Assembly (NCBI RefSeq): GCF_000981585.1
Contig: NZ_LN831776.1
Coordinates: 4,385,187-4,449,186 of the forward strand
Source: Paenibacillus riograndensis SBR5
GTDB lineage: Bacteria > Bacillota > Bacilli > Paenibacillales > Paenibacillaceae
Direction of reading: 5' to 3'
DNA length: 64,000 nt
In this document: in pieces, positions 1 to 7,452 of the stretch
Layout of the letters: each line of letters begins with the position of its first letter
How positions within the stretch are numbered: the stretch's first letter is position 1
Program-made: the position numbers and the translations under genes
Notes under the pieces: generated by a model
Told to the model about the DNA's origin: nothing
The model's database searches: none
The model's input: only the letters and a program-made list of their open reading frames with translations

Positions 1-536
1 AGCTTTCGACCCCCTCTCGGGAGTTGGCCGTTGCAAATGAGTACCAACGGGCCCAACACTACATTCCTCATAAATGTTAAAGTATCGATTAATTCGAATA
101 ATTCGCCTCTCCCTAATTTTGTAGCGCAGTAATGCACCCATACCCAGAAGCGGTCTTCAATCCATTGAGGATGAGGGGAAGGGAGAAACGGACTTGTTTT
201 ACTGATTATCCTTGTAATATCAGAACCTCTCTCCCATAGAATCAGTGGATTCTCAATTCGGGATGCGAGCTCTTCCAGTTGTACAAATTTAAGGTCGACA
301 TGAAGAGGCGTTGGGCCATATAAGCAAATAAGCAATCTGGGTTCCCCGACATGCTCGCCTGTGAATGCAGAAAGTAAGTTGCCGAGCTTTTCAGCAATTA
401 GGAGGCGTTGTTCCATGATCTCGCTTCGAAAAGCAGGTTTGTAGACGATTATTAAATCCAGATCACTATACTCATCCATTTCACCATACATCATAGATCC
501 GCCTGCGAGGAGACCTATAAGTCGTTGATCTTGACT
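1..536 (-). pseudogene. Nucleotidyltransferase-domain protein, 5'-truncated, running off the window
   Basis: Read on the minus strand from 536 down to the window edge, this frame is open and encodes a polymerase-beta/aminoglycoside-type nucleotidyltransferase. The motif GGSMMYGEMDEYSDLDL is visible: a glycine-serine pair followed by the D-x-D metal ligands. The protein continues past position 1. No proper start exists: an in-frame TAG (539-537) lies directly before the domain, and the first in-frame ATG (494) would remove the GGS part of the catalytic motif. Either the 5' end was lost or a frameshift separates it from the frame just upstream, whose ATG at 573 has a poor ribosome site. Substrate unknown. 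The family call is secure; the broken status is likely but the far end cannot be seen. Confidence 0.65.
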
Positions 537-672
537 CTAAAATAAAAAAGCCATTCAACTTATAAGTTACCATATTAATTATTATGTAAACTTAATCAAT
601 TTACTTATTTTAGAAACTAAATACCGCTTCATGCGTCTAACCAGTTAGAATAAACTCAAGGAGTGGAAACCT

Positions 673-2007
673 TTGCCAAAAGTTAAACCTATTACACCTA
701 TACTTTCTGCCTTTCTCTCCCTTTCCCTGTTGTCTTCCGGTATCGGCCTTTCATTGCAAGCTATCCATACCGGTACAGCACACGCAGCATCCGCAAGCAG
801 CACTGCCGCAAAAGACTCCAAAGATTCCCTACTGCCTCTGAAGTGGCAAGTCGCAACGGATGGCATCGGTATGTATGACACCACACAACCGGTTATGAAT
901 GGAATACTCTATTTCTCTGCCAAAAATACGCTTTATGCCAAAAATATTGCTTCCGGCCAAATCCGGTGGTCGTACAAAACGGGCGAACATCCGCAAATTG
1001 TTACGAATAATTCCGTTTTCTTCATTGACAATAAGGAACAACTAGTAAAAGTCTCCGCTTCAACCGGTAAGCTGCTCTGGAAGGTAAAAGTATCGGAGCG
1101 CCCTATGGAGATTGGCGGGCAAGCCCAACTGATGAACGGCAAAGTCTATTTCGCCAATGAGAGCGGCGGCGTGGCCGCCTACCATCCGGCTACCGGCAAG
1201 AAATTATGGGAGAATAAAAAAATCCCCATGTACGCCGGCACCCTGCATGGAGAATACAAGGGCGTACTCGTAGTTTCCAGTACAGTCGATAATATTCGCA
1301 GACAATTTTTTGGCCTTGACCCCGCTACCGGCAAGCAGCTCTGGAGAACCGAAGGGATCTACAGCATGGTTGCTTACCAGGATGGGCATTTTGTGCTGCG
1401 GGAACAGGCGAAGGCCACATATGAAAATGGAAAAGCTCCTGTACCGGGCCATCTATTGACACTGGTGAGCATGGATCCCGTTACAGGCAAAGTGACCAAC
1501 AAGGAAAACTACCAAGCTCTGGACGACATCTCCAGACAGGGAAATTTCTCCACTTCCCTTCAGAAACCTTATGTTTATTCAGTAGACGGTAATCTGGATA
1601 AGGATGAATATATCCTAACGCGCTTTACACGCGGAGCGAATGCCGGCACTGCCCCAAAAAGCTATGAAAGCTTCGGAAAATGGCTGGCCGGTCCTGCAGA
1701 TGGAATGGCATTTTTTCAAAAAGGCACCCAAATTACCGGCGTTCATCTTTCCGACGACAGTGTGGTTACATTCGACAATCCGGCAAGCAAGGTAGAACAT
1801 CTGGAGCGGGTTGGCAAGGCTGTATTCGCTATTTACGAGAACGGGTACATCTCCATTAATCATTCCGATACCGGAGCATTGCTGGGGATGATTAAGAGCG
1901 GAGCCTCCACCCCCTATTTTGGAAATATCAGCATTGTTGACGGAACGGCACTGATTCCGACGGAGCACAATCTACTTGCGGTAGCCTTGCCAAAAGAATG
2001 GAAATAA
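673..2007 (+). CDS. Secreted PQQ-like beta-propeller repeat protein
   Basis: The 444-residue product starts with TTG at 673, seven bases after an AAGGAGTGG ribosome site; no better start is nearby. Residues 1-38 form a Sec signal peptide ending at an AHA-type cleavage site. The rest repeats the PQQ/BamB-like blade signature, with TGKxLW turns near residues 131, 174 and 218 and further blades after these. Such eight-bladed propellers act as scaffolds or binding modules outside the membrane. Without a neighbouring dehydrogenase or BAM complex (absent in monoderms) neither an enzyme nor a BamB role should be assigned. The gene stands alone and converges on the aminotransferase gene, with only 12 bases between the two stops. 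Confidence 0.85.
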   Translation: MPKVKPITPILSAFLSLSLLSSGIGLSLQAIHTGTAHAASASSTAAKDSKDSLLPLKWQVATDGIGMYDTTQPVMNGILYFSAKNTLYAKNIASGQIRWSYKTGEHPQIVTNNSVFFIDNKEQLVKVSASTGKLLWKVKVSERPMEIGGQAQLMNGKVYFANESGGVAAYHPATGKKLWENKKIPMYAGTLHGEYKGVLVVSSTVDNIRRQFFGLDPATGKQLWRTEGIYSMVAYQDGHFVLREQAKATYENGKAPVPGHLLTLVSMDPVTGKVTNKENYQALDDISRQGNFSTSLQKPYVYSVDGNLDKDEYILTRFTRGANAGTAPKSYESFGKWLAGPADGMAFFQKGTQITGVHLSDDSVVTFDNPASKVEHLERVGKAVFAIYENGYISINHSDTGALLGMIKSGASTPYFGNISIVDGTALIPTEHNLLAVALPKEWK

Positions 2008-2019
2008 CGCTCCAAAAGA

Positions 2020-3246
2020 TTAGCCTATTCTTCGCATATATTCCCCTATTCTCCGGGCGGCTTCCAAGAGCCGCCTTTCTTCTTCTACCAGCGCAATCCG
2101 GACGAATCCGTTCCCTTGTTCCCCGAAAGCATCTCCAGGAATAACTGCTACCCCTGTCTTCAGTAAAAGGTCACGTGCGAAGCTGCGCGATCTTCCCTCT
2201 TCCTTTCCGGCAGGGTAAGCTTCAGGCAGCGGTGCCCAGATAAACATTGTCGCTTTGGGTTTCGGAACCGCCCAGCCTTGCCGGGCTAACTCCGTAATGA
2301 ACACATCCCGGCGCCGTTCATACAGCGGGGCGACGCCCCCATCCGCTCCGGCCATCGCCAGCTCCAGCGCAGCCACGGCTGCCTCCTGGATCGGGTCAAA
2401 TACGCCATAATCCACATTGCTCTTAAGCTCCCGCAGCGCGTTTACCGCCTCGCGGTTGCCAGTCATAAAGCCGATACGGCAGCCGGCCATGTTGAAGCTT
2501 TTGGAGAAGGAATGGAATTCAACTGCGGTATCCAAGGCCCCCGGCACCTGCAATATGCTAACCGGCTTATACCCGTCAAAACCCATTTCCGAATAGGCCA
2601 GGTCGTGAATAACCAGCACGTTCCATTTGCGGGCCAGCGTAATTAATTTCTCCATATAAGCCAGATCCACCGTTGTTGAGATGGGATTGCCGGGAAAGCT
2701 GAGGAGAATAAATACCGCTTCTTGCCAAATTTCATCAGGAATGCTATCCAGATCAGGGATAAAGGCATTCCGCTCCAGCAGAGGCAGCGTCCACGCTCTC
2801 ACACCGGCTATTGCGAGCGAACCGGAGTAAATCGGATAACCGGGGTCAGGCACGATCGCCAGATCACCCGGATTGCAGACGGCAAGCGCCAAGTGTGCAA
2901 GTCCATCCTGTGAGCCCATTAGGGCCACGATTTCATCTTCTGAGTCTATCCTTACACCAAACCTTGCTTCCATCCAGGCCGCTGCCTGTCTGCGGAATGC
3001 CGCGCTTCCCTTGGACGACGGATAGGAATAGCTATTCTCTCTGAGTACGGCTTCACTTAGAACCCGCCGGATTTCTGGAGCGGGTGCCTGATCCGGACTG
3101 CCGATCCCCAGATCGATCACATCCAGGCCGGATTTGGCCGCCTCCCCTTTCCATGCTGCCACTTCGGCAAATATCGAGGAACCGAGCCGGGATAACTTGT
3201 CCGATCTCCAGTTTCGTTTGGAACTGCTATACGTCAACGAGTCCAC
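2020..3246 (-). CDS. Class I/II PLP-dependent aminotransferase
   Basis: A full-length fold-type I aminotransferase of about 408 residues. Visible PLP contacts are N187 in SFPGNP, D215 and Y218 in HDLAYSE, the Schiff-base lysine K249 in SFSKSFNMAGCRIGF, and R257. The C-terminal FVRIAL arginine would bind the substrate carboxylate. Overall pattern resembles LL-diaminopimelate/aspartate aminotransferases (DapL, PatA group), but the amino donor cannot be read from sequence. The ORF opens with GTG at 3246; a TTG at 3237 with AGGTGG five bases before it has the better ribosome site and may be the true start. No partner genes adjoin it. Confidence 0.85.
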   Translation of the reverse strand: MDSLTYSSSKRNWRSDKLSRLGSSIFAEVAAWKGEAAKSGLDVIDLGIGSPDQAPAPEIRRVLSEAVLRENSYSYPSSKGSAAFRRQAAAWMEARFGVRIDSEDEIVALMGSQDGLAHLALAVCNPGDLAIVPDPGYPIYSGSLAIAGVRAWTLPLLERNAFIPDLDSIPDEIWQEAVFILLSFPGNPISTTVDLAYMEKLITLARKWNVLVIHDLAYSEMGFDGYKPVSILQVPGALDTAVEFHSFSKSFNMAGCRIGFMTGNREAVNALRELKSNVDYGVFDPIQEAAVAALELAMAGADGGVAPLYERRRDVFITELARQGWAVPKPKATMFIWAPLPEAYPAGKEEGRSRSFARDLLLKTGVAVIPGDAFGEQGNGFVRIALVEEERRLLEAARRIGEYMRRIG

Positions 3247-3428
3247 CTACTTGTTTTTTGAATAATTATAGCACGGTGCAGCAGTAGTTGATTTTGAAAC
3301 TTTAGACGGAAGTCAATAAGTTCAATACAATAGGTATTTTTTAACTAAATAATTATATTTACCCTTTTTGATCACTTGATTCGGGTCGTATAAGTCCCTT
3401 TTTCTAAAATAAAATCGCTCTCATGCAA

Positions 3429-3458
3429 AACAGCGTATAATTTATGTTATACGCTGTT
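3429..3458 (-). terminator. Perfect 12-bp stem terminator after the TetR gene
   Basis: AACAGCGTATAA and TTATACGCTGTT form a perfect 12-base-pair stem around a six-base loop, with T runs on both outer sides. It lies 57 bases after the TetR stop on the minus strand and could also stop rightward transcripts. Confidence 0.8.
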
Positions 3459-3515
3459 TTTTCGGCGTTAAATAGACTATTTGCACCTACTCTCTAAATC
3501 TCCAATCGCCGGCAA

Positions 3516-4076
3516 TCATTTGGATTTCTCTGATCCGACACCTTGATTCAGCAAAATCCAAAATTGTTCAACCATGACCGATGCCGGATACGGCATCGAA
3601 CGGATAATCCACCATTCCAATACACCTACTGCCGCTGAAATCAAAAATTGCACCGTAATATCCTTGTTCAACTCCCCATCGAGGTTGATCGAATCCAGAT
3701 GCTCGCTTAGTCTTTGCCGGAACATTGTCTCCACTTGGTTTCGAAAAACCGTGTTTCCCTTGCTCTTCAGCATTAAGGAATAGAAAGAAGCATGCTGCTC
3801 CAAATATTCAAACGTGCGTAATAGCGCGGTTTTGGAAGGGAGATGAACCATGTTATCTTCAGACATACATTCATGTAGTAACTGGTTAATTTGAGCTTCC
3901 ATGTGTTGATCGCGCAAATCGTACTTGTCTTTGAAATGCAAATACACCGTTCCCCGATTGACATTCGCTTCCTCAGCAATTTGATTGACCGTTATGCTCT
4001 CGAATTCCTTTTCTGACATCAGCCTCATAAAAGCATCAATAATCGCTTGCCTCGATTTTTGAATACGCCTGTCCAT
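3516..4076 (-). CDS. TetR/AcrR family transcriptional regulator
   Basis: A 186-residue regulator with the TetR N-terminal helix-turn-helix at residues 10-55; the recognition part reads NQIAEEANVNRGTVYLHF, a textbook match. The C-terminal ligand domain is variable, as usual. The ATG at 4076 follows a GGGGAGAAGG ribosome site. It is divergent from the SDR gene at 4287, and a strong inverted repeat lies between the two, so local autoregulation and control of the SDR is the natural inference. The inducer is unknown. Confidence 0.9.
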   Translation of the reverse strand: MDRRIQKSRQAIIDAFMRLMSEKEFESITVNQIAEEANVNRGTVYLHFKDKYDLRDQHMEAQINQLLHECMSEDNMVHLPSKTALLRTFEYLEQHASFYSLMLKSKGNTVFRNQVETMFRQRLSEHLDSINLDGELNKDITVQFLISAAVGVLEWWIIRSMPYPASVMVEQFWILLNQGVGSEKSK

Positions 4077-4196
4077 ATCCTTCTCCCCTTTATCCTATAC
4101 AGAATGAACAAACCGAAGCCCTCTGTTGAAAAATCAACAACGGAGCTTGTTTTAACCATTGAACACCATTTTTCGCTCTGGTACATTCACTATATA

Positions 4197-4226
4197 AAAC
4201 GTATGTTATTAATTCAACATATGTTT
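4197..4226. promoter_or_regulatory. Probable TetR operator (inverted repeat)
   Basis: AAACGTATGTT (4197-4207) and AACATATGTTT (4216-4226) are inverted copies matching at 10 of 11 positions around an 8-base spacer. The site sits in the TetR/SDR divergent intergenic region, 60 bases before the SDR start. Size and symmetry fit a TetR-dimer operator. Confidence 0.7.
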
Positions 4227-4286
4227 AATTTAAGAGGAGGTATACAAAAAATCGATAATTTATATTAAATCAGGAGGGTTTACAAA

Positions 4287-5036
4287 ATGAAACTAACAGG
4301 AAACACGATTTTCATTACAGGGGGCGGTTCGGGAATTGGACGTGCGTTAGCAGAAGCTCTCCACAAGCTTGGGAATAAAGTTATTATCTCTGGCCGGAGT
4401 AAAGAGCGTCTGGAGGAGACAATCCAAGCGAATCCCGGCATATCCGCAGTGGAATTGAATGTACAAGATCCTGCCAGCATACAGGCGGCCGCTAAGCAGT
4501 TAATCGAAGAACACCCGGATTTAAATGTCTTGATTAACAATGCCGGCATCATCCAGCCCGATAATGCGGGAGGCGTGATTGATGAGGATGTTTTGGTTTC
4601 GACTGTCAAGACAAACTTGCTAGGCCCAATTCGTATGACTTCTGCATTGATCGAGCATTTGAAGTCCAAAGAAGAAGCGGTTGTCATCAACACGACTTCT
4701 ATACTTGGATTTATGCCATTAGCGGCGACTGCTGTATATTCCGCGACGAAGGCAGCACTTCATACCTATACACTGTCCCAACGGTACATGCTTAAAGACA
4801 CATCGGTAAAAGTATTAGAAATTGTGCCGCCATGGGTTCAAAGCAACAACAATGAACCGCGTGCGATGCCACTTGCGTCATTCATTGAAGCAACGATAAA
4901 GGTACTTGGTACGGATACAGACGAAGTTGTGGTTGAAGAAGCAAAAATGTTTCGAAATAACCCTGGCCCGAACGAAGGTGTTTTTGTGACCCAGTTTAAC
5001 GATTCGATGAGGTCTCAACCTCCAAAGATTCATTGA
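4287..5036 (+). CDS. SDR-family oxidoreductase, DltE-like
   Basis: A classical short-chain dehydrogenase/reductase of 249 residues. The Rossmann glycine motif TGGGSGIG is at residues 11-18, NNAG at 84-87, and the catalytic triad Ser137, Tyr150 and Lys154 is present (YSATK). The ATG follows AGGAGGG at good spacing. Sequence pattern is closest to the DltE/YvaG-like group; the name DltE does not mean a role in D-alanylation, because no dlt genes are present. It faces the TetR gene across an operator palindrome and is probably its target. Substrate unknown. Confidence 0.9.
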   Translation: MKLTGNTIFITGGGSGIGRALAEALHKLGNKVIISGRSKERLEETIQANPGISAVELNVQDPASIQAAAKQLIEEHPDLNVLINNAGIIQPDNAGGVIDEDVLVSTVKTNLLGPIRMTSALIEHLKSKEEAVVINTTSILGFMPLAATAVYSATKAALHTYTLSQRYMLKDTSVKVLEIVPPWVQSNNNEPRAMPLASFIEATIKVLGTDTDEVVVEEAKMFRNNPGPNEGVFVTQFNDSMRSQPPKIH

Positions 5037-5134
5037 TCCACCTATTAGACACCTCCATTCTCCCTTTATCTCCTTTCACGCTGCCCTCAATTTGGGCATA
5101 GGATAGGGTATCAAGCGCGAAGGTGGAACAGAAT

Positions 5135-5302
5135 ATGTCTAAGAACAAACGCGGCAAAGCCTTATGGCGGACTCCCTCCCGGAGCAGAGGCACCTGCCCG
5201 ATCTGCGGCAGCACAAGAATCAAGCTTTTGTATTTTGGCAAAGATCCCTCCGGCGGCAAGCTTGCGGTCTGCAAAAAATGCGATGGGAAACAAGTAGGGT
5301 AA
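5135..5302 (+). CDS. Small zinc-ribbon protein (55 residues)
   Basis: A short frame beginning ATG at 5135, nine bases after an AAGGTGG site, and ending TAA at 5302. The basic N-terminus MSKNKRGKALWRTPSRSRG is followed by two knuckles, CPIC and CKKC, 27 residues apart, which is the layout of a single zinc ribbon. The lysine/arginine content suggests nucleic-acid or ribosome contact, but that is inference. Similar tiny basic zinc-ribbon proteins are common in Bacillales. A dispersed repeat begins only 20 bases after its stop. Confidence 0.7.
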   Translation: MSKNKRGKALWRTPSRSRGTCPICGSTRIKLLYFGKDPSGGKLAVCKKCDGKQVG

Positions 5303-5321
5303 GAGCTGACAAAAGAACCTT

Positions 5322-5543
5322 GGAACAAAAACGGCTGTGCGGTCCTCCACGGGACAGCGCAGCCCGTCCTGGTTCTAGCATTACTTGGAGAACGGCTTCC
5401 CATGAATCCTACGGCAACTCTTTAAGTGGAAAAAGGGATACTAATTTGCCGGAGTACCCTACCCTCAGGCAGATGAAGTGGAAAAAGGTACACTAATTCA
5501 GCTCATTTCGCCATTGGAGCAGAAATGTGGCCCAATTTTATAC
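5322..5543 (+). repeat. Dispersed palindromic repeat R1, left half of copy 1
   Basis: This segment matches 46773-46988 over its whole length, with scattered mismatches. It has an outer hairpin (ACGGCTG...GCAGCC with inner GTCC...GGAC), then two direct units of the core AAGTGGAAAAAGG at 5424 and 5476. The remaining half of the repeat resumes at 7098, so the copy has been split by the IS110-family insertion. Confidence 0.8.
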
Positions 5544-5632
5544 GAAAATAACTTTGTCGCTTCACAGCTCGAAAGTAAATTTTGCTTTAAAGATCCCCTA
5601 TATCGGAACTTCATTTTTTTAAAAAGTGGGTA

Positions 5633-6856
5633 TCATGTAATAGGTGTCAGTTCCACTTGGTAGCCTAGCTTTTGAAGTTTTTTAATCAGGTAATTTGCGG
5701 TCTGCTCTGGGGTGTTCAGATATTCCGTCCCCAGCTCGGTATAGGGGACTTTATCCCGAAGCATCACATACATGATTCGGATCATTGCATGGGCTAAAGC
5801 GACGATGGCTTTCTGTTTTCCTGCCCGTTTCACGATCCGACTGTACATAGCGGAAAGCCGATTATTCTTGGTCTTGCTCGCTGCCCAAGCGCACTGGACG
5901 AGTACGGCTTTCAGACCTCGATTCCCGCGTTGGTTCTTTTTACTTTTTTTTTACCGCACTCTCATGATTGGCCGGACACACCCCGACCCAAGAGGCCAGA
6001 TGGGCTTCACTTGGAAAAGGAGACATGTCGGTACCCAGTTCCGCCACGATGCTCGCCGCGGCATCCGTGCTCACGCCTGGAATGGTATCCAGCAGTTCAA
6101 TTTCCTTCATGTAGGGTTGCACCAGTTCCTCAATTTCAGCTTCCAACGTCTGCATTTCACTCTCCAGATACTGCAAATGATCCCAATGACGCCGGATCAT
6201 CTTCCGGTGATGCAGGCGCAGTCGGCCGTTCAATGCCTCAACAAGAGAAGGCACCTTCATCTTCAGCCGGGTATGCACCAGCTTGCGGACCTCATGCACC
6301 TCCAGCACTTCGCCATTCACAATCGAGTCCAGTAGCGCACGACCAAAACGCCAAAAAGATCGGAGACATACGTGGTCAGTTTAATGTTGGCATCTTGTAG
6401 AATTTTGTGAATCCGGTTCTTTTCTTGCGTCGCGTTTTGCTTAAGCTTGCGCAGATACCGGGTAAGGTCACGCAAATCGCGGATGGGCTCGTCCGGGACA
6501 AAGCTTCCCTCAATCAAGCCGCAGCGGTGGAGCTTGGCGATCCACTCGGCATCCTTGACGTCGGTCTTCTTCCCGGGCATATTGCGGATGCGTTGCGGGT
6601 TGGCCAGCGTGATCGTACAGGTGCTTTCTAGAATGTTCCACACGGGTTTCCAAAAGACCCCTGTACTTTCCATGGCAATCTCGGTACATCCCTGCTGCTC
6701 CAGCCACTCCTGTAATCTCAAAAGCTCGCGGGTCGTGGTTCCAAACGTCTCGATCACGGACTTGGGTTTCTTCTCCAGGGGGCCACTCAGTAGACAAACC
6801 ACCACCGTCTCCTGATGAATATCCAACCCGGCACAGCGTTCACGAATGGCATCCAT
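5633..6856 (-). pseudogene. IS110-family transposase, broken by two frameshifts
   Basis: Three consecutive minus-strand frames together give one transposase of roughly 405 residues. Frame 1 (ATG 6856, after GGAGG) has the RuvC-like DEDD part: GLDIHQ, AMESTGVFW and KKTDVKDAEW. Frame 2 begins near 6345 and runs to 5940 with the C-terminal Transposase_20 part, TIPGVSTDAAASIVAELG and the PANHESA serine region. Frame 3 continues past 5950 to the stop at 5633. Frame 1 to 2 is restored by one extra T in a T4 run (6345-6348 on the plus strand carries A4); frame 2 to 3 by one extra A in an A9 run (5944-5952). Both defects lie in homopolymers, so sequencing error or ribosomal slippage should be excluded before calling it dead. 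Confidence 0.8.
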
Positions 6857-6871
6857 ATTCCCTACCTCCAA

Positions 6872-7097
6872 GCTAAAAGTATGCGTGGATCATGCAACCT
6901 AAAGAGGTGAAATTTTATACACGTGCTCGTGGCAACACTCGGCGATCCTCGTCGTTGCAGTTGGTCAGATTAGGTTACGGGATGTTTCACCAATATTGAA
7001 TCGACCTCTGATCCACAGCACGATTTTACCAAATATATACTCTGACTTCACCTGATTTTCATGACCGACGGTGGCCGCCAGGCCATGGGTGATTAGG
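6872..7097 (-). ncRNA. Candidate bridge-RNA region of the IS110 element
   Basis: The long non-coding end upstream of the transposase start, about 225 bases. In the IS110 group this end is known to encode the structured bridge RNA whose two loops pair with donor and target DNA. I see no coding content here (a 65-codon open frame overlaps it but lacks family features), but I cannot fold it, so only location supports the call. Confidence 0.4.
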
Positions 7098-7186
7098 TAT
7101 ACTTTTTCCACTTCACTCTCATAATTTCTTAATTTCCGGAAAAATAAGTTCCCTTTTTCCAACTAGCACCTGCGAAGAAGCCGGTA
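7098..7186 (+). repeat. Dispersed palindromic repeat R1, right half of copy 1
   Basis: Matches 46993-47079 closely, including the inverted cores CTTTTTCCACTT and CCCTTTTTCCAACTAG and the end ACCTGCGAAGAAGCCGGTA. It is the continuation of the left half at 5322-5543 beyond the insertion. Confidence 0.8.
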
Positions 7187-7389
7187 AAGACGGATCGCCC
7201 TATTCCTTTGCGATCGATCCGCAGCCGTTACGGACAGGAGAGCCGTTATGGATAGAAGATTCGGCTATTTCGCAGGACGGACTGAGATGCCTTTATTTCT
7301 CCCTTTCCCCTTTATTCCAGGCTCAATTGAACGTTATAACGGTTCCTGAGTCCGTAACTGCTGAAAAAGTAAGATTTTTGGCAAAATAA
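7183..7389 (+). pseudogene. 3' fragment of an unidentified protein gene
   Basis: A 68-codon open frame ending TAA at 7389 has no start and begins right at the edge of repeat R1. Its composition looks protein-like (for example PLWIEDSAISQDGLRCLYF and SPLFQAQLNVITVPE), and it ends exactly at a terminator hairpin as a real gene 3' end would. I read it as the tail of a gene whose front was lost when R1 or the IS arrived. I do not recognise the family with certainty. Confidence 0.45.
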
Positions 7390-7427
7390 GGGCTCCTCGG
7401 TCCGCTTCAGTCCGCGGATGGAGCCCT
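7389..7427 (+). terminator. Terminator hairpin
   Basis: AGGGCTCC pairs with GGAGCCCT at the base, and TCCGC pairs with GCGGA inside. It overlaps the TAA of the gene fragment and lies 26 bases before the convergent CDF gene stop, so it may serve both directions. A clean T run is lacking. Confidence 0.55.
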
Positions 7428-7452
7428 ATCCTCCTAGTACCTATTGAAAAAG

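Larger units (their letters stand above)
5539..7102 (-). mobile_element. IS110-family insertion sequence inserted in repeat R1
   Basis: Comparing copy 1 of repeat R1 with the uninterrupted copy at 46773 shows about 1.55 kb of extra DNA between CCCAATTT (5531-5538) and CTTTTTCCAC (from 7102). The pentamer TATAC occurs at both junctions, 5539-5543 and 7098-7102, as expected either for a short target duplication or a recombined core. The element carries a DEDD-type IS110 transposase on the minus strand (two frameshifts), a short 3' non-coding end of about 90 bases, and a long 5' non-coding end of about 230 bases. No terminal inverted repeats are apparent, as is usual in the family. The long non-coding end upstream of the transposase places it in the IS110 rather than the IS1111 group. 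Confidence 0.8.

Noticed and set aside
673..2007. BamB or a quinoprotein dehydrogenase
   Set aside because: Monoderm context lacks a BAM complex, and no tryptophan-docking or PQQ-ligand set could be recognised.
2020..3246. Naming the aminotransferase dapL or patA
   Set aside because: Residues visible are common to the whole class; lysine-pathway genes are not adjacent.
4287..5036. Assigning the SDR to D-alanylation as DltE
   Set aside because: No dltABCD genes nearby; the name is a similarity label only.
5772..6400. Long plus-strand frames across the IS110 element
   Set aside because: They are antisense shadows of the transposase and have no family features.
6965..7162. 65-codon minus-strand frame in the IS110 upstream end
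   Set aside because: It runs from repeat R1 into the element, so it is a chance product of the insertion; the region fits a bridge-RNA locus better.
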